The notes: generated by a model not told the origin, from the sequence alone. Shown: positions 47,401 through 62,400, counted from the first letter of the stretch. The stretch: DNA of 64,000 nt from JBDRNE01 sp043812935 (GCA_043812935.1 JBDRLO010000024.1:32733-96732), one strand, 5' to 3'. Numbers and translations are program-made.

Positions 47401-50400
47401 AGACCTTTCGTAATGCTTCGTCAAATTCCGGAAGTTCTTTTTCTTTATCCAAAGACAGTTTTTCATAGACAAGGTCAATAAAATCTTTCATTGCCGTAAC
47501 GCGTGTAAGATAGTCCATTTTATCGTTCATAAACACGGTAAGAAGCAGTTTTGCAAGTTTTACCGGTTTGTTTTCCGCGCGCAGTTTAGTGATTACGTAA
47601 GTAAAAAGTTCAATGTTTGTGAACTCAACATTTTCAATGAGAGTAGTGTTTGACTCGGCATTTGCAAGCTTATTTTTCATTTCATCAAATCCTGCAGAAT
47701 TTTCTATTAGATCCAATTTTAAATTTTGGAAGGCAGTTCTTAGGTCATTACGTTTCTTTCTGTCAGGTTGCGTAAACGTTATTTTTTCGAGGCGGTTATT
47801 TATTGCCGTTATTAGCTGATTAAACGCACAAGGGTCTTTGTAGCTATAGTCCTGCAGTTTTTTTGTAATTGCCTGAATATCTTCTTCTTTTTTGTCTTTG
47901 GAGGCAACAATCATTTCTATAGCGTCAAGGTACTTTTCTATAGCCTCATCCAGCATAATATCCTGATCTATCTCTGTTTCACCGAGTTCTTTGTGTCTGG
48001 CTTCTTCTTTATCAGTTTCTTCTTTTGTCTTTTTTTCAAGCTTTTCAATTTTTGTTTCCAGTTCCGTCTTTTCGGTTTTCAGGTTTTTTAATTTTTCTTC
48101 CTTTTCCTGCAAGGCGGAGGTTTTCTCTTTTATGTTTTTGTTAAGATCCTTAATCTTTTTGCTGGATTTGATCAAATTTCCAATGGTTTTCTGCGCGTCT
48201 TCGTTTGCGGCCTCTTTTTTCTCACGTTCAACGTTAAAATTGTCTTTTTCACGAAGTTCCGCGTTCAACTTGGATTGTGTCAGGGTTAAATCATTTTTAG
48301 CGGTTTTTTTCTCAGTTTCCAGGTCAGATATTTGTTCGTTCAGGCATTTCTTATCGGACGGTTTGTTTTGGGGTTCACTTAAAGATTTTCGGGGCTCATC
48401 CAGTTTTTCGTTTTCTTTTCTTTGGGATACTTTGGCGTCTATATATCTGCCGGCAATTGTGTCGGCATATTGTTTGCGGATAGAAGCGTTATCCGGATTT
48501 TCTGTTATCATCCGTTGTAAGGCCTCATGGTAAGCTTCCCAGGGGTCTCCGCTGACGTCTGCGATTGTTTGTGCGGGATGCAGAGCGATCCATCTATTAC
48601 TTTTTGCCGCGGACATTTCACTTTCAGCGGGGTTGCCAAGTTTGGAATAAAGCCGCGATTCTGTTTTGTATGAAATAATAACGCGGTTATTAAGTAAGAC
48701 CAGCCTATACGCTAAAATCTGGACATCAGGAGGTAATTCTGCAATTTCATCGTTTATAAAATTTAATTGATCGGTGTTTGCAGGTCTATGTTCTATTTTT
48801 TTCAGGAAATTTTTAAGTTTTTCATCTTTTTCAAGGTCGTCTATGTCTTCTGTGAAAAGCTCGATGATCTTTTCTTCCTCAAGTGCGGCTTCCTTGTAGT
48901 TTCCTTCAACTTCAAAAGACCGCGATTTATATATGTGCGCCCAATATTTTTGTTCTTTAGCCTCTCTGAGTAATTTTTCTGTTTCTTTTTTCTGTGATTC
49001 TTTAAGCTCTTTTAGTATGTTTTTGTATCGATTATAGAGTTTTTCCAAGTTTGTAAATGTTTTCAAATTATCGTTTTTGACTGCCTGACGTTTTGTATCG
49101 TCTTTCAGATCCTCGAAAATTACTTTAGCAAGCATATTTCTTATGGATATGATTAGGTTTTCTTTCTGCATCTTTATTTCATCAGTATCATCGTTTCTAA
49201 TTATAAGCAGATCTCTAACGTAGATTGTATTCATGAACGACCTGAAAATATCTAGAAACTCTATCGCTTTTTTATAATTATCAGATTTTTCGATGTTATC
49301 CGAGAGTTTTTCGCAGAGTTTTATTACCTGTTTAATTCGTTCAAGGTTTTCCCCGGCAATTGCGGTTATTTCCGTGGATACAAGCATAGATTTATCATTT
49401 AATGGTATATGCCCATTGAGAAGAACTTTTTCCAGCATATCGCAGATTTCACTAAAACTAAACTGGTTATCGTTTTTCCCTACTAAGGTGTTTTGGTTGT
49501 CTGTCAGATGCTTCATAAGAGCAGTGATTATTTGTGGACATACACGTTCATTTAAACCAATTTCACGTGTAAATAGAGATACAATCAGGGTTTTTGACAA
49601 ACTGAGTTCGTTGTCTGTCAAAATAGCGTTTATTTTGTCAAAACGTTTGTTTTTATCGGAAATAAAGTTATAAATAAAACCCACGAGTTTTGTTTCGTAT
49701 TCTTTCTTTTTCTTAATAGGAAGTTCTTTTATGAGAAGAACACACTTTTCTATTAAAAAGTCCAGTTCCGATGGATCAAAAGTACCATCTTCATTTTTTA
49801 TTGTCTTTTCTAGGCAAAGGAGTATTACCATAAGAAGCAATTTGTTTTTAGGTTTTGCACTTAAATCGGTTAATGCTTTGCTCAATATATCTTCTATAGT
49901 TTCATTTGTGATTTTTGAATCATTTAAGAGGTTTATCAATTTTTTTGATGCTGCTTCCTGGATTTCTAAAGGATCTTCTAAAAACGGATAGACCGCGTTG
50001 TTGTATATATTCTCACTGTTATTGATCCATAGTTTTTCTCTTTTTCGGTAATCTTCGTAATCTTCTTTCTCGTTTTTCTTCAATTTTAAGAACTTATTTT
50101 TTTCAATCCATGCGATGCGCAGACAATTGTAAATTGTGTTTCTCAGAGCAGTTTTTGCTGAATTGTTCAACCCTCTGGCTTTAAGATTGTCAAGAATTCT
50201 GTTTATTACTGTTAAGTTTACCGCGTTCTGAAAATCAAGGAGAGGTGTTACTATGTCATCGGATTCCCTTAATTCTCTTTTTCGCAGCATAAGAGCGTCA
50301 AAAGGCGGAACCAGAACTAACGATATGTTGTCTTTTGCGTTTTCGCCTATCTGGCGTATAAGAGTATTAGCAATGGGAGCAATACAATTTTTGATAAGGC

Positions 50401-53400
50401 GGGTGATGTCCGCATTTTCAAAGTCTTGAAGGATATTGATTTGTGCCGCAATATCATTTATGATTGGTTTTAATTTTGCTTCAATAATTTTTTTGATTGT
50501 CTTGGAGTTTTGAGTTTTATTTAGTCTTGAAGTTATTTCCTTCAGGGCTTTTTCTCTATATGTAAGCAGGAGTTCCATTTGCTCTTTTTTTAACGTCAGT
50601 TCGTTATTGTCAAGTATTGTTTTGGCGGTAGCACTCTTGCCTCTCAACTTAGAAGCTTCATCACTCGAAGAGCCAAGCGTATTTTCCACTTTTTTAAGAC
50701 GGGTTTCCAGTTTATTTAGTTTATTTGAAGCTTTTTGCTTTTTTTCTGATTGTTTTCTTACTTTGCGGTTTTGCCTCCATACGGAAATACTGTTTTTCCA
50801 TAACGCAAAAAACGCATGTTTTTCAGTGAGTCCCGAAAGCCGATTTAGTACTTCCGCATCTAAACTGGACAATTCCCCTGCCGGTTTTTTCTGTTTTAGG
50901 TCACTGAATTCTTTTTCATTTTTACCGAGCCACGCGGATAATTCATTAAGATATTTACGCCGTGATTTTTTTCTCCAGTTCCAGATCGGGATTCCTCTGT
51001 AAAGGGTTTTATATCCACGAAGTTTGAAAAGTTGTGCCGTTAAATCGTTCAGGTTTTTTATTGCAAGACTTAGTTTGGTTTCAAGTTCTTTTTTATCATC
51101 TTCTTTAAGTTTCGAGTTGTTTAGTTTTGTCCGCAATAGTTCAATATCATTTCGTGTTATAACGGCGGCTTGTTTCGTAAAACGTTCTTTTAAATAGATA
51201 CCTTTGTAGAGTTTTTTGCGTGTAAATTTTATTTCTGTCAGATTACGGTAAATGTCGTTCCATAAAGCTTTATTTTCGTTCGTAAGTTTTGTCCATTCTT
51301 TTGCCGATATATTTTTTTGTGTAAGAGCATAACCCAGAAATTGTTTTCCTGCAATAGCGTTAATATTGAATACAAGCATGTCAAAAACAATATGAATTAG
51401 CCACGCCGCGACAAACAGTACGGCAGTTTCCGAGAAAAGGCCGTTTGTAATAAATGCCCACGGAAGAAAAACGCTCATAAAACAGCTAAGTACATCAGGG
51501 GGGTAGCGTGTAGCCCATTTTTTGGAAGGAGCTGCAAAACTTTCTTGTTTGTGTGAACGTATAAAAAATATTGCGCTGACAGCAATTACTGCGAAGAACA
51601 AAACCTGAATTAACGGGATTTCTCCCAAAAGCAAGATAGGAACTTTGTATTGGGCGGTTTTAATCCCGAAATATTTTAAAATGCCGATAACGCTCGATAG
51701 GAAAAATGCCGGCAAACCCCGATATAGCGCTTCTTCTTTAGATATACTCATCACAGTTGTAGTGAGTTTTTTAAATTCACTTATGCCCTGACTGAGAAGT
51801 GCTTCCTGTGCCTGACAAAGATAAAATTCAGCTAAACGCATTTCTTTGCTATCCGGTTTTTCGCTTTTTTCTTTATAGGCCGCTGAGAGTTTGTAATAAA
51901 GCTCTGCCAGGTGCGAAGGATCAGGAAATCCGGGTCCTTCTTTTTCTACGGTAATTTTTTTTGTTAGTTCTTTTATTCTGCTGTCAGCTTCTTTTGTTTT
52001 TTCTTTCTTTTTTTCTTTTTCAGGAAGAGCTGCGGGCTCTATCGGTTTTGTGCTGTCTTTTTCTATGGCACTAATATCGTCCTTAAGCTTATCAATATCG
52101 TTTTTATATTTGTCCTTTTTGCCTGCTAACACATCCATTGTTTTATGCAGTTTATCCAAATTTTGTGATTTTTCATCTTTTTCGAATGTATATTGGGGAA
52201 TTATCGGACGGTCTTTAGGTTCTGACAAAGTTTTATTTGTATATTCATCAGAAGCAATTAAACTTTCCTGCTGTTTTATTAACTTTTCATTGAGCAGCTC
52301 AATAGTTTCTTTCCAGTCGTCCGAAGCAGTTATTATGTCAGCAATGATGATTAATAAGCTTTGCGGATTAGCGGTAATTTCAATGTTTTCTTCATCAAGT
52401 TTCGATAAGTATTTTTTTATCGTTTCCGCAATATCTTTTTCCATTGTTTTCAGGTCATCTTCATCTTCGTTTTTAATACGCGCAATTCTTAGTTCTGCGG
52501 CTGAAATTGCCAGCCATTCAAGCAGGGCGGATGGATCATTACTTTCTTTCAGTGCGTTTAATTTTCGTGTTCTTCTTTTTTTCTTAAGGCGTTTGGCCGT
52601 ATTTTCAGCATTGGCCAGGTGTCTCTTTTTCAAATTTTCATCACTCTCATTGTCATGAAGATCCAGGTGACGGTTTATAATCTGTGCGGCATTGAAGAAG
52701 TTTGATAATTTAAATCCCCAATATGGAAAACACTTTTTCATATCCTGTTTTTCCAGGATCTGTGAAACTTCAGTCAGTTCCTGCTTTTCACGGCGGTTAA
52801 GCATGAAATGATCAATTAAGGCAGTTAATTCCACTAACAGGATTATCGATAAAACAATTAGTGCTATTCCCCACATTGGGAGGGATATCCCGGCAAGGGG
52901 TATGGATACGGACATTCCGAAAACGGATGCAATAGTTTTGAATGTTTCTGCCAGAGGAACCAGTACAAAAGATGTAAAACCTTTTCCGACAGCCGTAGAG
53001 ACCATCCATTTCGGCATAGCGTCGAGTACTGCTTTGGAGACAGCGCCGCCAAAAGTTTTTCTAAAAACAACTGCTGATGTAAACATTATTGGTAAAACAT
53101 TTTTGGCGAATACCGGGAACTTTGAAAGTATAACTAGTTTGTGTTTTTTGCTTTTTTCTTCTTCTTTTTCTTTTTTGGCTGTCTCCTCGTCCTTCTTATC
53201 TTCTTTTACTGACAGAAATCCCCGAAGTTCCCGGCGCAATTTGGTTTTTTGCCCGTCTTCTTTTTGGACTTGCCGTAAAATAGATAGAAGTCGTCTGTTC
53301 TCTTCACCTGAGAGATCCTGTAGTCCTGCTTTAAATTTTTTCTCTGAGACTTTCAAAATAGCCGCATCTTCATTTATTGGGTATATCCAGCCATTTGTGA

Positions 53401-56400
53401 TCAATTTTTCCCAGATAGCTTCACCATTTGTAAAAGCATACAAAATGCTTTGTTTAGATACAGTTCTTTTGTCGGACAGTATGCGGCTTATTTGTTTGGC
53501 TGCGATTTTTTTCTCATCTGATGATAATGCGAGTTCCGCAAGCATTATCCGCATTTCATCGTTATTTGCTCTTTCCGCTTTGTTATACAATTCAAATTTT
53601 CGTATAAAAGGCAGTCCGATACCTTCGCTTATTATGCGTAGGTATATTCGTACGAAGAAATTCCGGTTTTCGCCAAGCGCTGCGCTTGCTGCCTCTTTGA
53701 TTTCAGCATCTATATCTTTTGCGGCATCCGGCAATGGTTTTACGTCATTTATGCCCTGGTCCTTTATTTTGGAAATTTGTTTTCCTGTTCGGGCAATTTC
53801 AGAGTTAATCGCTTTTTTGTCAGCGCCTTTTATCAAAAGGCGGTGTCTGTTTAGACGAATTGCGAATTCATAATGTTTTATTGCCATGTCAGGATCAGGT
53901 TTGCCGCCTTCCGGACCCTGTCCTGTTAATTTTGCCTGTTTCGAGAATTTGTCCGCAAGTTCTTTTATAAGTTCATCTGTTCTTTCGTCTTTTAAAGATA
54001 TTCTAGCAAAACGATCTATCAGACTAAAATCCAGTACTTCGTCATCTGACAGCCCAAGCTCTCTTCTCAAAATGTCGCTTGCTTTTTCCTCAGCAAAGTC
54101 GGTATGGTAAAAAGCTGGAATGTTTCTATCGGCTGGAATGTTATGACGTTCTCGTATCATTTTGCCGTTTTCTTTCAAGGAATCATCGTATGCTTTTTTT
54201 ACCGCGTTAAAACCCATTATTTCTTCTGACATTTCAACGGTTCTTTTCTTTTTCGGTTTGATTAAATGGTCCCAAACCCAGTTTTTTCCTGAAATAAATC
54301 CTTTCTTGATAAGTTTAAAACTTACAATGAGTAGTGCAGCATATTTCCATAGGGGCATTAGGGTTGGTTTTAGGCGCATTACATTCAGCCATGAAGGCAA
54401 GGATAATGACCCCAAAATTTCTAAAAGCGGTACAGCCACAAAATATGCGCCGATTACTAATAATACCGCTGTTATCCCGAGAAAAATCACTTTGTTTCGA
54501 ATCGCGTGTTCGGATGATCCCAGACTAAGATATAAACGTTCCAGAATCATCATCGCCGGAATAGATATTAGAGTCATTGCCATCATAATACCGCTGGTTG
54601 CAAGAGTAGCACCAAATAAAGGCAAAGCTAGACAGGATAAAACACCGCCTACGCCTAACAAAAAAATCATACCTCTTACTTTTGGATTAGGCGCCAGCAT
54701 TATCCATAAAAGCAAAGGTTGCAGACGGCGCAGAAAATTCCTCCACAATTTACTTCCTTTCATGAACGGTTCTGATACCGGAACGGTTTCAGAGTATTCA
54801 TTAATTGAGTCTTCTGTAAAAGAAACTTCACCTACTTTGAGAGTAATTTTACCGTTTTCTTCTTCAATAGTAATGTTTTCAGGGTTCACACTGCCGGGTT
54901 CTTTTGATCCAAACGGCAGAATATCTTTAAATATAGGATCTTCTTCCGAAATAACCGATGAAGCGGGCAATTTCATGCCTTGCGGCATGACTGACGACAG
55001 GTCCAGGCCGGGAATAGAAGGCATTGACGCGTTTCCTTTAGCCGCGTTTATCCATCGGTTTAACCTTTGGACATATAACAAAACGTCTCCGGAAAACCTT
55101 CCTTCGCCCAGGTCTTCGATTACCATAAGGTTGCCCTGTTTCTTAATTAACCTTTTGCGGGTTTCAATGTTTCCATGGTCGTTTCGCCTTACTAAGTTAA
55201 AGGCATCAATATTCGCTTTTTCAGGTACGCGCGACAGCCGGCTGGCAAGTTCTTCATCGCTTATATCGGGGTTTATAGCAAGAATATCCTTGATAATGTT
55301 TCGGTCAATATCAAAACTGTCAGCGGTTTGAGAAATTTTTATTCCCGAAATTTTCTTTTGTTTAAAATTAAAATCGTTTGCACCCAACACGGTTACTTTA
55401 TCTCGTGAGGATTCTGTCTTTGCGGCTTTAATTAACGCCGAAAGGTGTTCGCTTTTAATATTGCCGTTTACGATAAGTATCACCTGTCCGTTTGAAAGCT
55501 TTTTGACGTTAAGAGCTTTTTGGTAACATTCACCGTCTGTAATTGGCACAGGTTCTGCACCGTTGGTTATTTCCTGCACAACAAGAACGTTATCTTCTTT
55601 GAAAACTGCGCGCATTTTTTTTGGAATAATAAATTTTTTGCCATCGCGAAGCTCTTCTTTTATTTCCTCAATAATAATCTGGGCGCCTGCTTTTACATTG
55701 TTTGATTTTGCTAAAAATTTAGCGGATTTATAAAGCTGTTCTTTCTTTTTACCATCGTCATCATCGTCAATCGGTATGGGTATATCAAATTCATAAGGAG
55801 GTTCAGGTTCTGCCCCGGAAACACTGCTGGTTGCGCCGTCAAATGCGTTGGAAAAAGAGTTTTTAACGTCTTTTGCCTTTGTTTTTCGCCGTTCTTTAAT
55901 TTTTTTCTGTGTTTCTTTTGCTTTGGTTTCCTGAGCAAGTTCGTTAAGGTTTTCTTCAGTGCTAGGCGCTATATCATTTTTTTCCGTTAGTATTCCACCA
56001 CTTTTGAATCTGACCTGTTTTCCCGCCCAATTTGCCGGTTTCTTTTCACCGTGTTCTACCTTGTGAATAGTTGCAGTTCCCTGTTTTATTGCCATAACCG
56101 GGCGGTGAGCAACATAACTTTCATTTTTTGTGTTTTTTGTTATTTCTCCGACCTGGAGCCCTTTTTGAAATATTCGTTTTTCAAGGTTACTAAAAAATTT
56201 CTTAAACCGGATTTTAAAATTATCTTCGGGTGTTGTGTTATCTGCCTCGTTCTGGGCCTTTTTAAGTGCTGTTTTAAGTTCTTTTTCATTAACAGATTCA
56301 ATATGTGTTTTGTCGGGAAGTTTTTCTTTATTACTTTCGAGCGCTTCGATTAAAAACGCCCTGGCAAGGTTTTGCGCGTAGTTGGTTAAAAAAGTTTCAG

Positions 56401-59400
56401 TGGTTTCATTGAGTTTATCCGTAAAATCTTTTATAACTGGTTTTTTATTGGATTTATTGATTCTATGCTGGTATCGCGCCATTAGGCCCTGTTCTTCTTC
56501 TATGATATCGGATTTCACTCTGCCTCTGGCTATTTCAAGATATTGTAAGTCAAATAAGACGTACTGGCTAAGCTGTTTTTTTAGCTTTTTCTTTAATTTT
56601 TTAAATGCTTTCTTTAGAGCTTTTTTGTCTTTGGCAAGTTCTTCGAGACAATCCTTTTTATAGCCGATGTTTTGCATAACAGAGTTAATTGTTATGCCGC
56701 TTTTACTTAAGGCTAAAGTGATTTCAAGGATAGCACGCAGACGCTGGACATATTTTTCCAGCTCTTTATCGTTTTTCCAGGCTTTTTTTATTGCTTTCTT
56801 TTTCTCTTTTTCTACATTAATAAACCTTCCTGTAAGAGAATAATCAAAAATCTGGTCAATAAGCTTTTCTGTCAGCTCTTTTGAATCCGAGAGCTTTACA
56901 GGCGTTTCCCCTTCTTCTTTTATTTCAATGGATTCTTTGGTGATTTTTTCATACTCTTTTTTCTCCCAAGGCCGGCGTTTTACTGCCATACGGTACATTA
57001 CATTGGTTAAAGCGCCGCGTAATATACGGGAATCAGAATCAATTTCATCCCGGTGGCGCTGTGCAATATAAAAATACAGGTCCATTTTTTCATAAAGCTC
57101 TTTGTGTTTTTCGCGGTTTAATTGAAATGCTGCTTTTGTTTCGTTTCTTGCGGAGAGTCTGTCTTTCTCGATTTGTTCAAGTTTATTCTTGATTTCTTCA
57201 CGCTCATCAAGTTTTTCTGTCCTGTCAAGTTTTATGCAAAGCAAATCTTCTTCAATTTGCCGGATTTCTTCATCTAATATCGGGTTTGAAAGTTTGACTG
57301 CCGCGAATTGGTTTCTTTGCAGCTTTTTATGCATAAGTTCAGTTTTTAGCTGTTCTTCTCTTTTAATTATGTTAGGGTTAACTTTATAAGACCCTTTCAA
57401 AGACATATACCATCGTGATTCGATTTTCATAATGCGGCGCACCAGTTGTTTGCGGTAGCCGTCGGCATATTCAAAAACGCGTTTTCCTCTTTCTGTGTAC
57501 TTTTTTCGTTTGTCTGCGGGTAAAGGCCGTGCAGAATCATACCATCCCGGAACACCTACGGAAGCAAAATCGCTGTCCTGGTCAATATCATCAGCTTTGT
57601 CCAGGTCGGGAACACCCAGAACCCTCCAGATTCTTTTGCTTCCCGGATCCAGTACACGCGCGGCTCTTCCGCCGACCTGAGAGCTTAACCTGGATGTTTT
57701 CATTTCCTCTTGTTCCAGCTCAAGCCCGTTTACACGGGCTGCGATAATAACTTCAAACGCGTGAAGAAACAATTGCTCGTTTGTAGCCTGTTTTGCTTCA
57801 AGTTCGTCTTTGCAGTCTTTAACGGCTTTAGCTGCTTCTTTCATTCCGGTTGTATCGCGATTATCACAGGCGTCTTTCCAGGCTTGTTCTGCTCTAAATA
57901 ACTTTATATGAAGTTCTCCGGGAAAAATGAACCCTAGCAGCTTTTCCAGTTCTTTGCGGTATGTTTTTATTTCCTTTTCTTTTCCTTTAATTTCCAGGCG
58001 CAATTCTTTTGGTATTTCTTTATGCAAAATTGCCTGTTTTTTTAGTTCTCTGAGTTCTTTTTGTGCCTTGCCAAGTTTTGTTTCAGCCTCAGAACGTGTT
58101 TTTTTTGTATCAGCAATATCAATGCCTAATATGTCCGAAAGGTCGTTTAACGCTGCTCTTAAGTCATCTATCAGGGAGAGCCTTTCCAGAGAATTTTCAT
58201 TAAGCGGATCCATTTCCCTGGTTTTGTCAAGGGTTAATATTGTGTCAACTACGATTTGTACCATTTTTTCCGCTTGTAATCTCTCTAAACTGCCGGGTTT
58301 AGTCTGTTTTTCAATAACTTTACGCAGATATTTTATACCGTCCTTCCATTCCGGAAGCTTCATATTAATACCTCTTCCAAGGAGTGACGTACCAACCGTA
58401 ACATGTCCCGGCAGACCTGCAAACCGTTCAGCAATTTCAATGTGGTCGTTTGTTAATATGAGATGCATATATTCTTCAGGAATTTCCAGTTCGTCCAGGA
58501 TAACGTTAAATGCGTCTCTGGCATGTCCGCCGTCACAAAGGATTATGGGCTTTGGTGAATTATCGTTTTCGCGGGATTCTTTTGTTTCATCTGCGAGCCG
58601 TTCATAAAGTTCTTCGAAAGTAGCAACGTTTTCAGTTTCTTTTGTGATAACCGCTCTTTTATGCATTCTGGAAAGCTGAATAATATCATCCAAGCCTTTT
58701 CCAAAGTTTTTTTCCATTTCTTCCGCGATTTGTTCTTTGGGCATGGTTCCGCTGTCACCCGCGAACGCCATAAATCTCAGTATGATATCAAGTCCGCTCA
58801 TGCGGCTTTTGGTAAGGTTTTCTCCCGCAACAGGCGGTTGTTTGCCCTCTCTATCAATTTCAGAATAATCCAGCGCGATCATGGCTTCCAGATACGCGCC
58901 GTATCTCTGTTCTCTTTGGTCATTTAACGCGCCTGCCACGTCTTTAAGTTTAATAGAAATTTCACCGTGTTCGTTCTCGATTACTTCAAAATGCCTGCCG
59001 CGTACACGGCTGAATATAACAGTCAACGCGCAATGTATACCTTCTTCAAATTCTGCTTTGGTTGCCGCGCCCATTTTGCTTCCAAGTGAATTGTATAACT
59101 GTTCAATTACTGCCCTGCCGTGCCGGGTAAGAGTTATTTGCCGGTTTCGTCGATCAATAACACAAATGCTTTTATCATTATGTTCACGTTTTTTTTCATT
59201 TTCTGGCGTATCTTCGATCCAACCGACTTGAAGTTCATTGACATCCAAAACTCCTTCAGATACCTTTTCTTTGATTACTTTTGCCAGTCTAGCGTAGTTT
59301 AAGAGCCGGTTTTTTTCACCGGACCCTTCCTCAAAATGGTTTCCGAATTCCGCGATAATGTAGTCAGTAAGAAATTGGTCCATTAAAACTTCGTCAATTT

Positions 59401-62400
59401 CGTCTATATTGGCGAAATAAAAATTAAGTTCATCATTTGCGTCGAGATTGTTGCCGAATATTCTTTTTCGCTTGTCATCGGTTTCTTCCTGCATTAAAAA
59501 CCCAAGGTTTGCTATGCTTACATAGGTTACCCCGGCCTTTGTAAAAGCTTCTGTTAATTCCTTTTCACTGCTCTCAGTACTAATGTGCCGTACCGTGAAA
59601 TTCTTTCCCAGCAAACGTTGATAAACTCTTCCCATACCTTCACCTTCGGTGCTGGCGTTACGTTTTGCCAAGCCATCGGTTGTTTCTATCGAAAAAACCG
59701 GTTTTCCTGTGAGTGCTCTCAACCATAAGGTATGACAGGTTGTAGACGTTTTACCTTCACCAGTGGGAAATTCGAGGATTTTTCCTACAGTGAGTTTTGT
59801 TCCGGCTAGAATACGCATATTCTGGCCCTTAGTTTCAAAGCCTTTTTCCATTAAAAGGCCGAAGAGGAAAAGGCCTGTTCCTTTTATAATGAACTCGTCA
59901 TGACGTTCATGTTTTTCGTTATAAATATCTTCTTCACTTGTGGCGAGTTCCAGTAGGCCGTTTTCACCGTCACGCACTTTTTCGATTATTTGCGTTTGAA
60001 TTGCTTGTCCAAAAGCGTTAAGCCCAATTTTAGAATCGCCTTCTACATACAAATCCTGCTTTTTCAATTTGAGAGAATTCATTAAATCATCCGCGGTTAA
60101 CTGATTATTTGCTTTACGTTTTTTATTAATGTCTGCCAGAAGGTTGTTAATTTCGCTTTCAGAAAAGGATCTAATAATACTTTCAAGCGCGCTATTCATA
60201 AACATTTCTACTTTGTTCTGCAAAAGGAAGCCTTCCATATATCCCGCGGCCTGTTCTTTTTCCCTGCGGTACTGTTCAGCCATTTTTCTTATGAGCATGC
60301 TGATTTCCAACCGTTTTTTGTGCGCTTCATTTGAATCCAACAGCTTATTGTACATGGTTTCGTTTTCATAATTAAACTGCTTGTTGTTATCAATTTGATC
60401 AGCCAGCCATAAGTTTTCAAACTGTTTGGTTTCAATTTTTTGTTTAAATTGTTTACAATCGTTTTCCAACTCTTTAAGTTTATCTAAGGACGATCTTAGT
60501 CTTATAGGAGTTATTTTTCCGCTACGGATCTGATGTGCTAAATCTGCCCAGTCTCGTTTGGTTTGCAGGTAGTCACGTAAGTCCTTTTTTATTGAACGTT
60601 GGCCTTTCTCGAATACCTCAATATGCGTTGCGACTTTACCTTTCAGTTTTTTTCTTTCAGTATCCTTTCCGACGTAAGGATTTTTTGCTATGTGATGAAC
60701 AACTTCAAGAAGACGGTAATAACTTGAATCCCCGTATCCCAATCTGTCAAGAGCCTGCAAGATCCTTTCTCTATGTGTTGCGTTATATTCCCTGAAGGCC
60801 GCGACATCATTTAAAATAACTTCACTTTCTTCCTTATCATCAGTTAATTTTTTATTTTTCAGGTCAGCATGGCGTTTTTCATGCCCTGCCGCTTCAAAAA
60901 GAAATGCCTGAAGCAATTTGGTGTTTTTTTCAATTTGCCTGAAAAATGTAAGCTGTTTTTTTGCGGCGTTTCGAATTCTGAGAGATTTATCTTTATTCCA
61001 TGCTGCTAGCTTGAGATTTTGAATATTTTTTTCCTTGATAGCACGGAGCAGATGGGTGGCGTCTCCTCTGATTTCAGAGGAAATACTTTTATCCCATACG
61101 ACATCTTCAAGGTAGTAGATATTGCGTGACTCAAGAAATTCAAGCATTGTTCTTGCTTTTTCACGAGTGTCGTTTATTGCATCTTTTTCTTTACGAGTAA
61201 CGTTTGGCGGCAAATACGTGTCGTTTGCTATTTCTTCAAGAAGCGCGATATTGTTGTAACTTGAAGTTTTTATTTCCCGGATTTCATTAAACTCTTCATC
61301 TGTTATTTTATCTCTATGCGTCAGGAAATTAAGCCGTTCTTGTGCTGCGTCCCGTATTATCTCTGGTAGTTTTTCGTTTTTAATGAGTTTGTTAAGTTCA
61401 GTCGGTCTATTTTCATTCATGATTAATTGTATAGTGTGAGAATAATCCTCAAGCGGAAATATCTGCGGATCAAAAAGTGAAATATCAACGCAGATAGTAT
61501 TTCCGCCTAGTTTATCGAAATACATCGCGTGTTTGGAATTTTTCACAAAACGCAGATTATATGATTTACCGTCAGGAATAGTTTGCGCGATAAGTTTTAA
61601 TATTTTAGCGTAGTTGCGCTGTTCTAACCGATCCAATATGCCCATTTCCTCAAAAACCATTGTTTCATCCATGAGCGCTAAAAAGTCCGCCTGATCCAAC
61701 CGGTCAAAACTACGTCCCCGTTTTACTGACCGGGCGATAGATATATCTTTGCCGATTCTTTCTCCGTTTGCAGTGAACCCATCGCCGGATCTTTCAATCG
61801 GGAGCCCTTGGGGGGAAGAATTTTTTGATATTTCGGATATTAGAGTGTTTATTCCATTGCGTAAACTGTTGGGTAAAACTCCGAATACTTCATGAATTTT
61901 TTTAAACATTTTTTCTTCAGCTTTTTGAGTTTTTAACTCTTGTCTTTTTGCTGTATGCTCTAATAGCGCGTCGGCATAAATCTTTTGCAGATTTGTTTTT
62001 TGAAAACTAACATATTGTGTTGTAAGAAGGGCAATTTCTTTTTCCAGTTCGTCTTTTACCGTTTTAGACGAAAGCTCTTTAGATAAACTGTCGAATTTAT
62101 ATGGATCTAATTGCTGTTTAAGATTCTTGATTTTATTTTTTAAGTTCTCTGTAAAAGATAGAAGTTTTTGGCGGACGTGCTGCACGTCTTTATACGTTTT
62201 TGTAATTTCGTTAATCGTCTTTTTAAGTGTTGCGGCAGTTTCATTTGAAACGATTTTTTCTCTATCTTCTTCATCGTCTTTTTCTTTTGCAATGGCAGTT
62301 TTGATTTGTTTAATTTTTTTCTTAAATTGCTCAGGAGATGTTTGAGTGGAAAGATTATCAAGTAAATGGCTTAAGTTTAATGAAGCCAACATTTTATGAA

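Noticed and set aside
52902..53873. Plus-strand 323-codon frame
   Set aside because: Also antisense to a helical, Lys/Glu-rich part of the giant; serine- and phenylalanine-rich shadow without motifs.
54162..55331. Plus-strand 389-codon frame
   Set aside because: It lies fully antisense to the giant gene, has no ribosome binding site or family motif, and its composition reflects the opposite strand's codons.
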